Notes under the pieces: generated by a model | Seen by the model: only the letters and a program-made list of their open reading frames with translations | The model's database searches: none | Told to the model about the DNA's origin: nothing | Shown: piece after piece, positions 8,909-17,034 of the stretch | Layout: each line of letters opens with the position of its first letter | Position numbering within the stretch: the first letter of the stretch is position 1 | Translations under genes and position numbers: made by a program | DNA from: an uncultured Lachnobacterium sp. | Lineage (GTDB): Bacteria > Bacillota > Clostridia > Lachnospirales > Lachnospiraceae | Reading direction: 5' to 3' | Length of the DNA: 64,000 nt | NCBI GenBank assembly: GCA_900550545.1 | Contig: URSS01000005.1 | Span: forward strand, 50,000-113,999

Positions 8909-10408
8909 TTACGCTTCATCTTCTGCCCAGATTTGCGCACAGCGGATTGCTTTCTTCCACCCGCACAGTTTCCTTTGACGAACGTCTTCTTCCATGACCG
9001 GATCAAAACGCTGACCAAGACTCCAGTTTTTCCGGATTTCGTCTTTGTCTTTCCACATACCTACCGCAAGTCCCGCCAGATATGCCGCTCCCAATGCTGT
9101 CGTTTCAATACACTTCGGTCGATAGACCGTTGTCTGATTGAAATCTGCCTGTGTCTGCATAAGAAAGTCATTGGCACTGGCTCCTCCGTCAACTTTCAGG
9201 CTTTTCAGCGGAACCTTTGCATCCTCCTCCATCGCCTGAATAACATCATGTGTCTGATACGCAATCGATTCAAGCGTTGCACGGATAAAATGCTCTTTTT
9301 TACATCCTCTGGTCAATCCGACAACCGTACCGCGGGCATATGGGTTCCAATACGGTGCTCCTAACCCGGTAAAAGCCGGTACAATGTATACACCGTTGGT
9401 ATCTTTCACTCTCGTCGCATACTCCTGCGATTCTGCAGCATTATGAATCATCCGCATTTCATCCCGCAACCACTGAATAGAGGCGCCAGCAATAAAGACA
9501 CTTCCCTCTAATGCATATTCCGGTTTTTCTCCTGTACCGGCTGCGATGGTTGTGAGCAGTCCATGCTCAGAGGCAATCGCCTTCTGTCCCGTATGCATCA
9601 ATAAAAAGCAACCGGTTCCATAGGTGTTTTTTACATCTCCTGCTTCAAAACAACATTGTCCGAACAAAGCAGCCTGCTGATCTCCTGCCGCCCCTGCAAT
9701 CGGCACATTACCAGGCAACACCATCTCTGCAGTGTGTCCATAAACGCAACTTGACGGCATAACCTTCGGAAACATACTTTCCGGTATTTCAAACCAGTCC
9801 AACAGTTCTTTATCCCAACAAAGTTTGTGAATATCAAAAAGCATCGTCCTCGATGCATTCGTATAATCCGTCACATGTACTTTGTGCCCGGTAAGATTCC
9901 AGATCAGCCAGCTGTCTACCGTGCCAAACAACAGATCACCTGCCTCTGCTGCTGCGCGTGCCCCTTCTACATGCTCCAGAATCCATGCTATTTTACTGGC
10001 GCTGAAATAGGCATCTGCAATCAGTCCGGTTCTTTCCCGTACTGCTTCCACGTCCATCTCCTGCCTGAAACGATCAATCATTTCCGCTGTACGCCGGCAC
10101 TGCCAGACAATTGCATTGTAAACCGGTTCCCCGGTGTGCCGATTCCATACGATAGTAGTCTCTCGTTGATTCGTAATTCCAATCCCCGCAATCTGCTCTC
10201 CGGTAATACCCAGAGTTGCAATAGCTTCCGCCATAACAGAATACTGTGTAGACCATATTTCCATCGGATTCTGTTCCACCCACCCCTGTTGTGGATATAT
10301 CTGTGTAAGCTCCTTCTGTGCCATACTGCAAATTTTACCATTTTTGTCAAAAACAATGCACCGTGAACTGGTTGTACCCTGATCCAGTGCTACCATATAT
10401 TTTTCCAT
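8909..10408 (-). CDS. glpK: Glycerol kinase
   Basis: A 499-residue FGGY-family kinase that phosphorylates glycerol to sn-glycerol 3-phosphate in the cytoplasm. The N-terminal phosphate-binding segment ALDQGTTSSRCIVFD, the GITNQRET motif and the glycerol-site segment WLIWNLTG are present. The C-terminal domain has GLGAPYWNPYARG and the KVDGGASANDFLMQ adenosine motif. The length is the usual 490-500. The start ATG at 10408 has AGGGGG eight bases upstream. No glycerol facilitator or glycerol-3-phosphate dehydrogenase gene is adjacent. Immediately upstream lies a broken HD-GYP reading frame whose stop codon touches the glpK start, so the normal glpK promoter context may have been rearranged. Confidence 0.97.
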   Translation of the reverse strand: MEKYMVALDQGTTSSRCIVFDKNGKICSMAQKELTQIYPQQGWVEQNPMEIWSTQYSVMAEAIATLGITGEQIAGIGITNQRETTIVWNRHTGEPVYNAIVWQCRRTAEMIDRFRQEMDVEAVRERTGLIADAYFSASKIAWILEHVEGARAAAEAGDLLFGTVDSWLIWNLTGHKVHVTDYTNASRTMLFDIHKLCWDKELLDWFEIPESMFPKVMPSSCVYGHTAEMVLPGNVPIAGAAGDQQAALFGQCCFEAGDVKNTYGTGCFLLMHTGQKAIASEHGLLTTIAAGTGEKPEYALEGSVFIAGASIQWLRDEMRMIHNAAESQEYATRVKDTNGVYIVPAFTGLGAPYWNPYARGTVVGLTRGCKKEHFIRATLESIAYQTHDVIQAMEEDAKVPLKSLKVDGGASANDFLMQTQADFNQTTVYRPKCIETTALGAAYLAGLAVGMWKDKDEIRKNWSLGQRFDPVMEEDVRQRKLCGWKKAIRCAQIWAEDEA

Positions 10409-10498
10409 TTATACCCCCTGCCTTATGGGAACATCGTCTCCTACAAGTCCGTCCGGATAGCCTTTTCCATCAAAACGCTCGTGGTAATGCCGCCACTA
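10409..10498 (-). pseudogene. Remnant of an HD-GYP phosphodiesterase domain
   Basis: Between in-frame stops at 10496-10498 and 10409-10411, a 28-codon stretch encodes HYHERFDGKGYPDG followed by LVGDDVPI. This is the second half of the HD-GYP signature of cyclic-di-GMP phosphodiesterases. No start codon, upstream HD part or downstream continuation exists in this frame, so it is a decayed fragment. It lies directly in front of glpK and about 5 kb from the Pel operon, which uses c-di-GMP control. Confidence 0.65.
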
Positions 10499-10518
10499 TT
10501 CGTTATGAAAGACCGTCA

Positions 10519-10596
10519 TTATGATGCTTTTCTTTCTTCAGTTCCATATAATTTACAGACAATTCTGTCGAGTAATTTACGTTCACTATACATCAT
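10519..10596 (-). CDS. Possible 25-residue small protein with strong ribosome site
   Basis: A 26-codon frame (including stop) starts with two consecutive ATG codons, preceded by AAGGAGGAG at near-ideal spacing. The encoded peptide is basic and helical (begins MMYSERKLLDRIV, ends ERKAS). I recognise no family. It may be an independent small protein, a leader, or the surviving start of the gene whose HD-GYP remnant lies just downstream. The evidence for translation is only the ribosome site. Confidence 0.4.
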   Translation of the reverse strand: MMYSERKLLDRIVCKLYGTEERKAS

Positions 10597-10610
10597 TCTC
10601 CTCCTTTCTA

Positions 10611-10637
10611 CAACCAAAATCCTATATCTTTTGGTTG
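10611..10637. repeat. Inverted repeat CAACCAAAA/TTTTGGTTG upstream of the small ORF
   Basis: Two perfect 9-bp arms separated by 9 bp, just upstream of the ribosome site of the 25-codon frame. It could be an operator or an RNA hairpin. The surrounding 10638-10811 shows no convincing gene. Confidence 0.5.
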
Positions 10638-10811
10638 GAATTGCACTTGGGGAATGGTGAAGACCTATAGAAGTGTCAGAGGGACGGTGGAGCAGTTGCA
10701 AAATTTTTCTTCCAAAGAAGTAAACCGCCGCTTCCTGTGTATGGCACCTTATAGTTCTACAATTCACCGCACAATTCCTCATGAAAGAGGTTCGCTCGCT
10801 TTGCTCGCGTT

Positions 10812-11279
10812 TTATTTAAGCTGGGTTTCGGCGGCGGCGATGTAGTGCCGGGCGTTTTGCTGATTACTTTCGATTTCTTCGCGCGTGAGTGAGCGGATGA
10901 CTTTGGCAGGATTGCCAAAAGCAAGGCTTCCGGCAGGAATATTTGTATTTTGGGTTACGAGAGCCCCGGCGCCGATGATACAGTTCTCCCCAATGCTGGC
11001 TCCGTTTAATACAATGGCTCCCATTCCGATCAAAGTATTGTCGCCCACGGTACATCCATGGACGATGGCTCCATGCCCAATCGTCACTCCGTTTCCGATG
11101 GTTGTCGGATAATGTGTATCTACATGTATGACGGCATTATCCTGTACGTTGGTCCGGTCCCCGATTTTAATTTCGGCGGAATCTCCGCGAACGGTGGCAT
11201 TGTACCAGATGCTGACGTCTTCTCCCATCTGTACCGTTCCTTTTACGACTGCGCCTTCTGCGATATAATTTTTTGACAT
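10812..11279 (-). CDS. Gamma-carbonic-anhydrase-like hexapeptide-repeat protein
   Basis: A 155-residue left-handed beta-helix protein of the gamma-class carbonic anhydrase family (PaaY/YrdA-like). The repeated (I/V)GxG(A/V)xI steps are clear. The three histidine positions typical of the metal site appear in VDTHYP, GHGAIVHGC and nearby. It begins NYIAEGAVVKGTVQMGEDVS, as family members do. Such proteins form trimers with metal at the interfaces; carbonic anhydrase activity is proven for only some, so the true reaction here is uncertain. A TATAAT at 11370-11375 (minus strand) could be its -10 element, lying among three AAAAAGAG copies. The 240 bp up to the divergent secreted-protein gene otherwise hold only an A+T-rich 10-bp inverted repeat (11390-11399/11422-11431). 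Confidence 0.85.
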   Translation of the reverse strand: MSKNYIAEGAVVKGTVQMGEDVSIWYNATVRGDSAEIKIGDRTNVQDNAVIHVDTHYPTTIGNGVTIGHGAIVHGCTVGDNTLIGMGAIVLNGASIGENCIIGAGALVTQNTNIPAGSLAFGNPAKVIRSLTREEIESNQQNARHYIAAAETQLK

Positions 11280-11523
11280 TTCTTCGTCTCCATTCTTTTT
11301 TTTTATAATTATTTTCTTTTCGTTTTGGTAACTCTATTCGAGGTTCTGAATAGTTACTCTTTTTGGACAATTATACTCTTTTTCCGACTCTTTTTTAAGC
11401 TCAATCTATAGGAAATTTTTTCTTAAAAAAGAAGATTATTTGCATTGAATATTGCCGGACAAACACTTATACTTTATGATAAAAGTAGCAATTTACTATT
11501 ACAGAAAGGCAACAAATATTATT

Positions 11524-12258
11524 ATGAAAAAGTTTTTCCGGACAAAGCAGCTTGTCGCTTTCCTTTTGATTGTGGCAATGCTCATCCCAACTACAAATAT
11601 CCATACTGTCTATGCAGCTCCTGAGACTTCTGGTTATAACGATACTGTTCTTGCATCTCTCAGTGAATCCCGTGTATTTTTGCGAGCTGGGAAAAGCAAA
11701 AAGATCAAGTGCAACGTTCCAATCGGCAAGACAACGTGGAAAAGTTCCAAAAAATCGGTTGCCACAGTGGATAAAAATGGTAAGATTACTGCCGTCAAAC
11801 CCGGCAAGGCAATCATTACGGTTACTGGTGAATATTTATACGGCAGTCTTTCCTGTGAGGTCTTTGTCAGCAAGAAAATCTCCCAGAAACAGGCAAAGAA
11901 AAAGCTTCTTTCCCTGAAATCCAAGTATCCGGAAGGAATGTCCTGGACCAATGAAAACAACTGCTATTACTGGGAAGCAGCAAACCTTTATGGTTATGGC
12001 TGTGTTGCTCTCGTCGGAGAATTCAGTGACAAAGTCTTCGGAAAATATGCACCTATAAAGACCCATAAGAACTTTGACAAAATTAAAGTCGGAGATCATG
12101 TACGCATTGGAAATTATCATTCCGTAATTGTACTAAAGAAAACTGACAACGCGATTACTGTCGCGGAAGGAAACTACAATTCGTCCGTTCACTGGAATCG
12201 TGTCATTACCAAACGTGAACTGAAACGATCTGAATTCTATGTAGATACCCGCTATTAG
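11524..12258 (+). CDS. Secreted Big_2-domain protein with CHAP/NlpC-like C-terminal domain
   Basis: I chose the ATG at 11524 because it begins a clear signal peptide (MKKFFRTKQLVAFLL... to about residue 31), although an earlier in-frame ATG exists. Residues about 45-118 form a group 2 bacterial Ig-like domain (WKSSKKSVATVDKNGKITAV). The C-terminal about 115 residues have a Cys in GYGCVALVGEFSD, a His in GNYHSVIV and the ending VAEGNYNSSVHWNR, the pattern of a Cys-His papain-like (CHAP/NlpC-type) hydrolase seen in many Firmicutes surface proteins. Peptidoglycan cleavage is possible but not shown. It is one of the few plus-strand genes and converges on the reverse transcriptase gene, overlapping it by four bases. 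Confidence 0.75.
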   Translation: MKKFFRTKQLVAFLLIVAMLIPTTNIHTVYAAPETSGYNDTVLASLSESRVFLRAGKSKKIKCNVPIGKTTWKSSKKSVATVDKNGKITAVKPGKAIITVTGEYLYGSLSCEVFVSKKISQKQAKKKLLSLKSKYPEGMSWTNENNCYYWEAANLYGYGCVALVGEFSDKVFGKYAPIKTHKNFDKIKVGDHVRIGNYHSVIVLKKTDNAITVAEGNYNSSVHWNRVITKRELKRSEFYVDTRY

Positions 12259-13451
12259 TACATATCCTTTTTATAATAGGCATTGACCATACTGCAATAC
12301 CCCCAGTCTTTGAGGGTTTCATAGGAAATACGGTAATTTCCCTTGTAGTGCCGGCCGGTTATAATATATCGAATGTACTGCTGCATATAATGATCAATTT
12401 CCTTCAGACTCTGGTCGGTCGTAATATTTGGAAAAAACCAACGACTCCATGTAAATTCATCATCCGCTCCTGTTCCATAGAATTTGTGGTTCATTGAGCG
12501 GATGAATCCTTTTGCGGCTTTGTCCGCTGTCAAACCTTTCTTTCTCTGCCACCGCATTAAGGCCTTTGCCTTTCGGCGGATTCTGACTTTCGCTTTTTCC
12601 ACAGTATGTGTAGATAAATCCACCACGCCATCTGAAAAAGAAAAGCCCAAAAATTCCAATTTTTCATGCGGAGCATAGACGGCTTCCTTCTCATGATTGA
12701 TTTCTAATCCCAACTCCTCCAGTTTTTTATACAGTATTTTTTGTAAATCCATCAATTCCTCGTAACTGTCCGCAAGGATTAATATGTCATCCGAATACCG
12801 GAAATAATTCACTTTCCTTTCTGCAAACATCTGATCAACTTCTGTCAGATACACGTTCGCCCAGAAAGGTGCCACCGAAATGCCCGCCATCGCTCCATGC
12901 GCTTCTGTAATCTTCTCGCCCTTATACATAACCTGATCATTCAACAAAATATTTGCAAACACCACGCGCAGTTTTTCATCCGGAACAAAAGAAAGTTTTT
13001 CTAACAACCGCTTGGGACAGATGGAATTAAAATAATTGTGAATGTCCACTTTCAGGCAATATTTCTCCTGTACACGCAATTGCAAAAGGCGGCGGATTGC
13101 CTGCGCCACACCATGCTTTCTGCGAAATGCATAACAATTATCCGCAAAATAGTCATCCACGGCATACAACTGATAAGCTATAAATTTCAGGGTGATACTG
13201 CTGTCATGATCAAAAGAATATACAATACGTTTCTTTGTCGTTCCGTCTTTGTTTACGATCTTTTTTTCCGGCACATCCTTTGGAAAAATCCCCTGCATGA
13301 TCTGATCATACATTTCCAGATATCTTTTTCCCTTGATATATGCCTGAATCTCCTCAATTTCATATTGGGAGATATGATTTTTCTCTATTTTATAATTCAG
13401 GAACTTTTGCCATTGTTCCTCTATTCTTAACGAATCAATTATCGGATTCAT
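12255..13451 (-). CDS. Stand-alone reverse transcriptase of unassigned group
   Basis: A 398-residue RNA-directed DNA polymerase. Visible motifs: KKRIVYSFDHD (fingers), KVDIHNYFNSI with catalytic Asp (motif A), GAMAGISVAPFWANVYL (motif B), FRYSDDILILADS with the YxDD catalytic pair (motif C), EINHEKE (motif D) and LEFLGFSFSDG (motif E). A basic helical C-terminal part ends YYKKDMY. There is no maturase/HNH region and no intron ribozyme around it. Motif B lacks the SQ seen in diversity-generating retroelements and no template/variable repeats are seen. It starts at ATG 13451 with GGAGAG nearby, only about 30 bp after a strong terminator that closes a hairpin-rich region on the same strand. This fits RNA-plus-RT systems (retron or defence RT types), but the group cannot be assigned by eye. 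Confidence 0.85.
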   Translation of the reverse strand: MNPIIDSLRIEEQWQKFLNYKIEKNHISQYEIEEIQAYIKGKRYLEMYDQIMQGIFPKDVPEKKIVNKDGTTKKRIVYSFDHDSSITLKFIAYQLYAVDDYFADNCYAFRRKHGVAQAIRRLLQLRVQEKYCLKVDIHNYFNSICPKRLLEKLSFVPDEKLRVVFANILLNDQVMYKGEKITEAHGAMAGISVAPFWANVYLTEVDQMFAERKVNYFRYSDDILILADSYEELMDLQKILYKKLEELGLEINHEKEAVYAPHEKLEFLGFSFSDGVVDLSTHTVEKAKVRIRRKAKALMRWQRKKGLTADKAAKGFIRSMNHKFYGTGADDEFTWSRWFFPNITTDQSLKEIDHYMQQYIRYIITGRHYKGNYRISYETLKDWGYCSMVNAYYKKDMY

Positions 13452-13483
13452 GTTATACTCTCCTGCTTATGAACATTTCGATT

Positions 13484-13509
13484 AAAAAAAGGAGCAAAAT
13501 GCTCCTTTT
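13484..13509 (-). terminator. Strong terminator immediately before the RT gene
   Basis: Perfect 9-bp stem AAAAGGAGC/GCTCCTTTT with a five-base loop, followed on the minus strand by seven T. Only about 33 bp separate it from the RT start codon, too little for a full promoter. RT expression therefore probably depends on read-through. Confidence 0.85.
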
Positions 13510-13650
13510 ATAAAGAAAAAGAAAAAACTTTGAATGAATAAAGCCGTGCTTATTCATACAGGATGGTACACATTCCGGTTACCCGCAAAACGCTATAAAA
13601 GAATGTGCTGCATCCATCAGCGGGTGCAACAATTGTTGCTTTTCTTTCTC
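13484..13650 (-). ncRNA. Candidate structured RNA upstream of the reverse transcriptase
   Basis: On the RT strand this interval holds four hairpins in series. They are a palindrome at 13626-13639 (GCAACAATTGTTGC); a composite stem GGATG/CATCC plus CACATTC/GAATGTG (13561-13575 with 13601-13615) with a symmetric 3x3 internal loop; ATGAATAA/TTATTCAT (13534-13541 with 13550-13557); and the terminator at 13487-13509. ACCCGC at 13581-13586, in the loop of the composite stem, can pair with GCGGGT at 13620-13625, giving a possible pseudoknot. It resembles the RNA-then-RT order of retrons and some defence RTs. No clear retron a1/a2 repeats were found and the promoter is not certain. Confidence 0.4.
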
Positions 13651-13685
13651 TTATTCACAATTTCCATGTTCTGTAACTGTTCGTC

Positions 13686-14258
13686 CTATGCCAGTTTCTC
13701 TGCAACGGTCTGCTGTATATATGCAACTGTACTTGGAAGATATGTCATAATATTCATACAAGGTACACCTGCCTGCTCACTGGCTTCATGCGCCAGTCTC
13801 ACTGCACGAAGTTTATAATGGTTACGATCGTCCAGCATAATAATTGTCAGCTTCGGCTGGCCATTCTCATATAAAACGAAATCATAATCTCTGGCCTGTT
13901 CTGGTGCTCCAAATGCTCCGGCACTTATCTTCTGCCCAATCTCATACTGCGGATAATCGTTCTGCAGTACATAGGTAATTCTCTCATCGAGTGGCTTTTC
14001 ATCATATGGATGAGAAACATACGGCTTCTCCGTCGGCTTTTCATTTGTCATCTTTTGTGCTACCGGCTTCTCGCGATATTCTCCACTTGTGACATTTCGC
14101 TGTACCGGTTCTTTGTAGGTCCCCTGATTTACATTGCCTGTCCCATTGTTTGTATGTGTGCTTCCCATCGCATTATTCACCGCATCGGTCACTGTATTTG
14201 CGACATTTTCGATAAGACTGTCTACACCCTTTTTTACCAATTTATCCAAAAATCCCAT
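13686..14258 (-). CDS. Hypothetical protein with conserved C-terminal alpha/beta domain
   Basis: The ATG at 14258 is chosen because AAAGGAG precedes it by ten bases; the longer frame lacks this. The 190-residue product starts with an amphipathic helix (MGFLDKLVKKGVDSL), then an Asn/Thr/Lys/Pro-rich low-complexity linker (about 35-90). It ends in a compact domain with DYDFVLYENGQPKLTIIM, HYKLRAVRLAHEA and GVPCMNIMTYLPS. The last domain has alternating strands somewhat like nuclease-fold proteins (an FVLYENGxPKL strand pair), but no PD-(D/E)xK set is convincing. I do not recognise the family. It is upstream of, and co-directional with, the reverse transcriptase and separated from it by the structured RNA region. 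Confidence 0.6.
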   Translation of the reverse strand: MGFLDKLVKKGVDSLIENVANTVTDAVNNAMGSTHTNNGTGNVNQGTYKEPVQRNVTSGEYREKPVAQKMTNEKPTEKPYVSHPYDEKPLDERITYVLQNDYPQYEIGQKISAGAFGAPEQARDYDFVLYENGQPKLTIIMLDDRNHYKLRAVRLAHEASEQAGVPCMNIMTYLPSTVAYIQQTVAEKLA

Positions 14259-14445
14259 AACACCTGTGCTCCTTTGAAATATGTAATGCATCGTAATATG
14301 CATTGCTATCTACATTAATTTCACTTTACCATAATTGAATTTGTAAAACAAGCATGCCATTTTTCCTATTTTTGAAAACTTATGCATCTGATTTTCCTTT
14401 ATTAGCTAAGCGGTAGCTCAACCACATGTACTTTTTAATAATAAA

Positions 14446-14479
14446 GAAACTTCCCATAACTCTTCAGTTGGGAAGTTTC
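14446..14479 (-). terminator. Terminator of the 302-residue hypothetical gene
   Basis: Perfect 11-bp stem GAAACTTCCCA/TGGGAAGTTTC with a 12-base loop and a T-rich tail on the minus strand, starting 16 bp after the stop codon. The remaining 14259-14445 shows no gene. Confidence 0.75.
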
Positions 14480-14494
14480 TATTAATTTACCCCA

Positions 14495-15403
14495 TTATTC
14501 AGACATCAACTTTTGTAATAACTCTTCAGCACTACTTGCTATAATCCCATTTTTTCCCTCCTTACATCCTTTATAATTTGCATGATAAGTTACATCTCCA
14601 TTCTTCCACAATTTAACACCAAACTGAAGTTCCTCTAGATTTCCTTCATAGTTCCTTTCCGCCTCTTTCATTTTTTTAACTGCTTCATCTATTTTTTCTA
14701 CATTATTATGAATATCTGAATACTTTTCTTCTGACATTTCCTGAATATTTCCTAACGTTGCCAGATCATTTAACATGTCTACCGGTAATAGAACAGTAAA
14801 CTTAGAGTTTAATTCCCACATATTTGTTTTGCTATTAACACCATCTTCACTATAATAATTAAACTTTGTATCATGCTGTTCATCCGAATACAACTGATCA
14901 AAAGTATCCAATACTGCACATTGTCCAGCTACCGGATTTCTCCAATTGCCATCTTCATCGAAACACCGTCTAAAATACCATTCATTATATATTTCAGACC
15001 ATCCCTCAGACTCTGTTTCGCCATTTTCTCGTGCATCTGCTTCTAGAAGTTTCGCATATGTTTCAGGTTCGTCCAAGCGTATTATCTCATTAAAGTTGAT
15101 AACTCCACCTTCCCGAAATCCACGCCAACTGTCTACTAGTTCATCTGACATATTTTCATATAACTCACGCGCACTTGTTATTCCTGCCTTTTTTTTTACA
15201 CCAACTTTCTCCTGATTTTGATATTTCAATTTTCCTTCCTTTGACAAATTTAAGACTGTATCCGCACTCTTTGCATCCTTTTGTTCCTGATTATCTATTC
15301 CAGAAATTTTCATCTTCGTTTTATCTGCGCAATGAAAAATTGACTGATTATCTACAAATTTACTACTTACAAAATTTGTCGTAATATTAATTTTGTTATT
15401 CAT
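14495..15403 (-). CDS. Hypothetical cytoplasmic protein
   Basis: A 302-residue protein of unknown role. The start has AAAGGGGGAAAA upstream. There is no signal peptide or membrane helix. The N-terminal part contains TVLNLSKEGK, a short motif seen in several Clostridia proteins of unknown function. The middle is rich in acidic and aromatic residues (EGWSEIYNEWYFRRCFDED), and the C-terminal third has a helical stretch (EKIDEAVKKMKEAERN) and ends in SSAEELLQKL. It lies 20 bp downstream of the secreted PPC-domain gene, so the two may be co-transcribed. The region is visibly more A+T-rich than pgi next door, consistent with acquired DNA. I cannot assign a function. Confidence 0.65.
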   Translation of the reverse strand: MNNKINITTNFVSSKFVDNQSIFHCADKTKMKISGIDNQEQKDAKSADTVLNLSKEGKLKYQNQEKVGVKKKAGITSARELYENMSDELVDSWRGFREGGVINFNEIIRLDEPETYAKLLEADARENGETESEGWSEIYNEWYFRRCFDEDGNWRNPVAGQCAVLDTFDQLYSDEQHDTKFNYYSEDGVNSKTNMWELNSKFTVLLPVDMLNDLATLGNIQEMSEEKYSDIHNNVEKIDEAVKKMKEAERNYEGNLEELQFGVKLWKNGDVTYHANYKGCKEGKNGIIASSAEELLQKLMSE

Positions 15404-15423
15404 GCAAATTTTCCCCCTTTAAA

Positions 15424-16845
15424 TTAATCGCAATACTTCAAATAATAAAAATTTGACTTTGCAGTAGCCTTATCGTTTGAACTTGCTTTAATATTTACAT
15501 TCATCAAATCATAATGATGTGTTGAAACCGTAACAAAATGACTCAAACCTCCAACTGCTGTCTTCAAATAAAATGTCATTTCATAATATCCATTACTGTC
15601 TGTAATAGCAGTACTTGTAACGGTAGACATATCTGGTCTATTTAGATTCTCCCATTGTTGGTCTTTAACTTCGCCTATTATTGTTGCATTGGCAGCAGGT
15701 TGGCTTCTACCATTTTCATCTGTATAGTAAGCCCTCCCCTTTACTGTTACCACATTTGTAAGGCTTTGATCTACCCTATAGAATTTTCCTTGTGGATAAT
15801 CTACATTTTCAGTTCCATGATATGCAGAATAACTGGTAATGGTAACCTTGTCTACCTTTGTTGTCTGAGAAACGGACAATTTATAAGTAGGTATATCTCC
15901 TGCGTTAAAATTGTCAACTGTATTAGTACTTACAACTCTAATATAATATGTTCCAGCATCTAATGCAACCTCTCCTCCTGTTCCATATCCAATTCTTAAC
16001 ATTGCATAATAATTTGATACTAAATTTTTGTAAATTTCAAATTTACATCCATTTGTAGTTGAACTTGATGAAATATTCAATCTTACTTTATCAAATGAAT
16101 CTCCATCCTTAACGGTGAAACGATACCAATCATTATCCAATGGAGAATTCAATTTTGCAGAAACATTTGCCCCCATTTCATCCATTGATAAATCTATTGC
16201 TTCTTTTGCATTTTCATTTGGTTCTGAAGGATCTGAAAAGTTAGTTGTTATAGTATAATCCAACGTATAAGATTCTGTGTTGCTACCGCCACCTACAGAA
16301 TATACACAAACATATACTGTCTCATCTGTATTTGCAATATAGCCAATTGATTCATCCAAAGTTGGCATTTCACTAGTCGTACAAGTCACATAATCACTTG
16401 ATTTAATAAGTGATAACGAAGAGTCAAACAATAATAAATCATAATCAATTTGTGAATCTGTTGGTAATATAAGTTTTGCCTGAAGATATTCACCCGCAGA
16501 CAACTTTGCAGGATACATTAAATAATCATTTGTCTTCGATAATTTTCCCGTCATTGTTCCATAATATATTTTACTGGTACTATCTTCATCCACTGTTACT
16601 TCTGAATTTTGAGTTTTGACCTTTTCTGTCAAATAGTCCTTTATTTTATTGTTTGAAATTTGCTTTTCAGTTTTAAAATCCAACTTCGTTATGGTTTCAT
16701 CATTTTCACATGTAACTTCATAATTTTTTTCTACTGTATTGTTTACTTTATAGCTTTCCCCTGCCCAAATATTATTTGTTTGCGATGCAAAAGTTAAAAA
16801 AGTTGTTATAAATAATGCTGCCATCTTCACTACATATTTTTTCAT
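15424..16845 (-). CDS. Secreted protein with pre-peptidase C-terminal (PPC) domain
   Basis: The ATG at 16845 has GAAAGGAG upstream and begins a signal peptide (MKKYVVKMAALFITTFLTF..., cleavage near residue 28); the longer frame extends it without support. After a variable region with two beta-sandwich-like parts, DPSEPNENAKEAIDLS opens a PPC domain with DNDWYRFTV and AGTYYIRVVS. These are the standard features of that calcium-associated domain of secreted proteins. The last about 130 residues contain GYYEMTFYLKT and similar strands, like a carboxypeptidase-regulatory fold. No catalytic domain is visible, so the role is probably adhesion or matrix binding. A+T-rich, and paired with the downstream 302-residue gene. 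Confidence 0.7.
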   Translation of the reverse strand: MKKYVVKMAALFITTFLTFASQTNNIWAGESYKVNNTVEKNYEVTCENDETITKLDFKTEKQISNNKIKDYLTEKVKTQNSEVTVDEDSTSKIYYGTMTGKLSKTNDYLMYPAKLSAGEYLQAKLILPTDSQIDYDLLLFDSSLSLIKSSDYVTCTTSEMPTLDESIGYIANTDETVYVCVYSVGGGSNTESYTLDYTITTNFSDPSEPNENAKEAIDLSMDEMGANVSAKLNSPLDNDWYRFTVKDGDSFDKVRLNISSSSTTNGCKFEIYKNLVSNYYAMLRIGYGTGGEVALDAGTYYIRVVSTNTVDNFNAGDIPTYKLSVSQTTKVDKVTITSYSAYHGTENVDYPQGKFYRVDQSLTNVVTVKGRAYYTDENGRSQPAANATIIGEVKDQQWENLNRPDMSTVTSTAITDSNGYYEMTFYLKTAVGGLSHFVTVSTHHYDLMNVNIKASSNDKATAKSNFYYLKYCD

Positions 16846-16958
16846 AGTCTGTTCTCCTTTCCGTTCCTTAACACACCATAATTTCTTTATTGTAATTAAT
16901 CTATTAATTACAACATGTTTTTTTAATAATATCAAATTCTACAATTATTTTCAACTAT

Positions 16959-17010
16959 GACCTTAAATTTCTACTATTTGCACAGACCTTAAATTTCTAC
17001 TATTTGCACA
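16959..17010. repeat. Perfect tandem duplication of a 26-bp unit
   Basis: Two adjacent identical 26-bp copies (16959-16984, 16985-17010), each starting GACCTTAAATTTCTAC and ending TTTGCACA, in the gap upstream of the PPC-domain gene and beyond the pgi terminator. Function unknown. Confidence 0.9.
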
Positions 17011-17034
17011 ATATTTTTACATTCCATTTCCACA

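Noticed and set aside
12255..13685. Diversity-generating retroelement or group II intron
   Set aside because: RT motif B lacks the SQ pattern, no template/variable repeat pair was found, and no intron ribozyme domain or maturase endonuclease is present.
13484..13685. Classical retron msr-msd
   Set aside because: No convincing a1/a2 inverted repeats flanking the region and no clear branching-G context; kept only as a structured RNA candidate.
16959..17010. Two 26-bp repeats containing AAATTTCTACTATTTG, reminiscent of a Cas12a CRISPR repeat
   Set aside because: The copies are adjacent without spacers, the 3' half of the Cas12a hairpin (GTAGA) is missing, and no cas genes are present.
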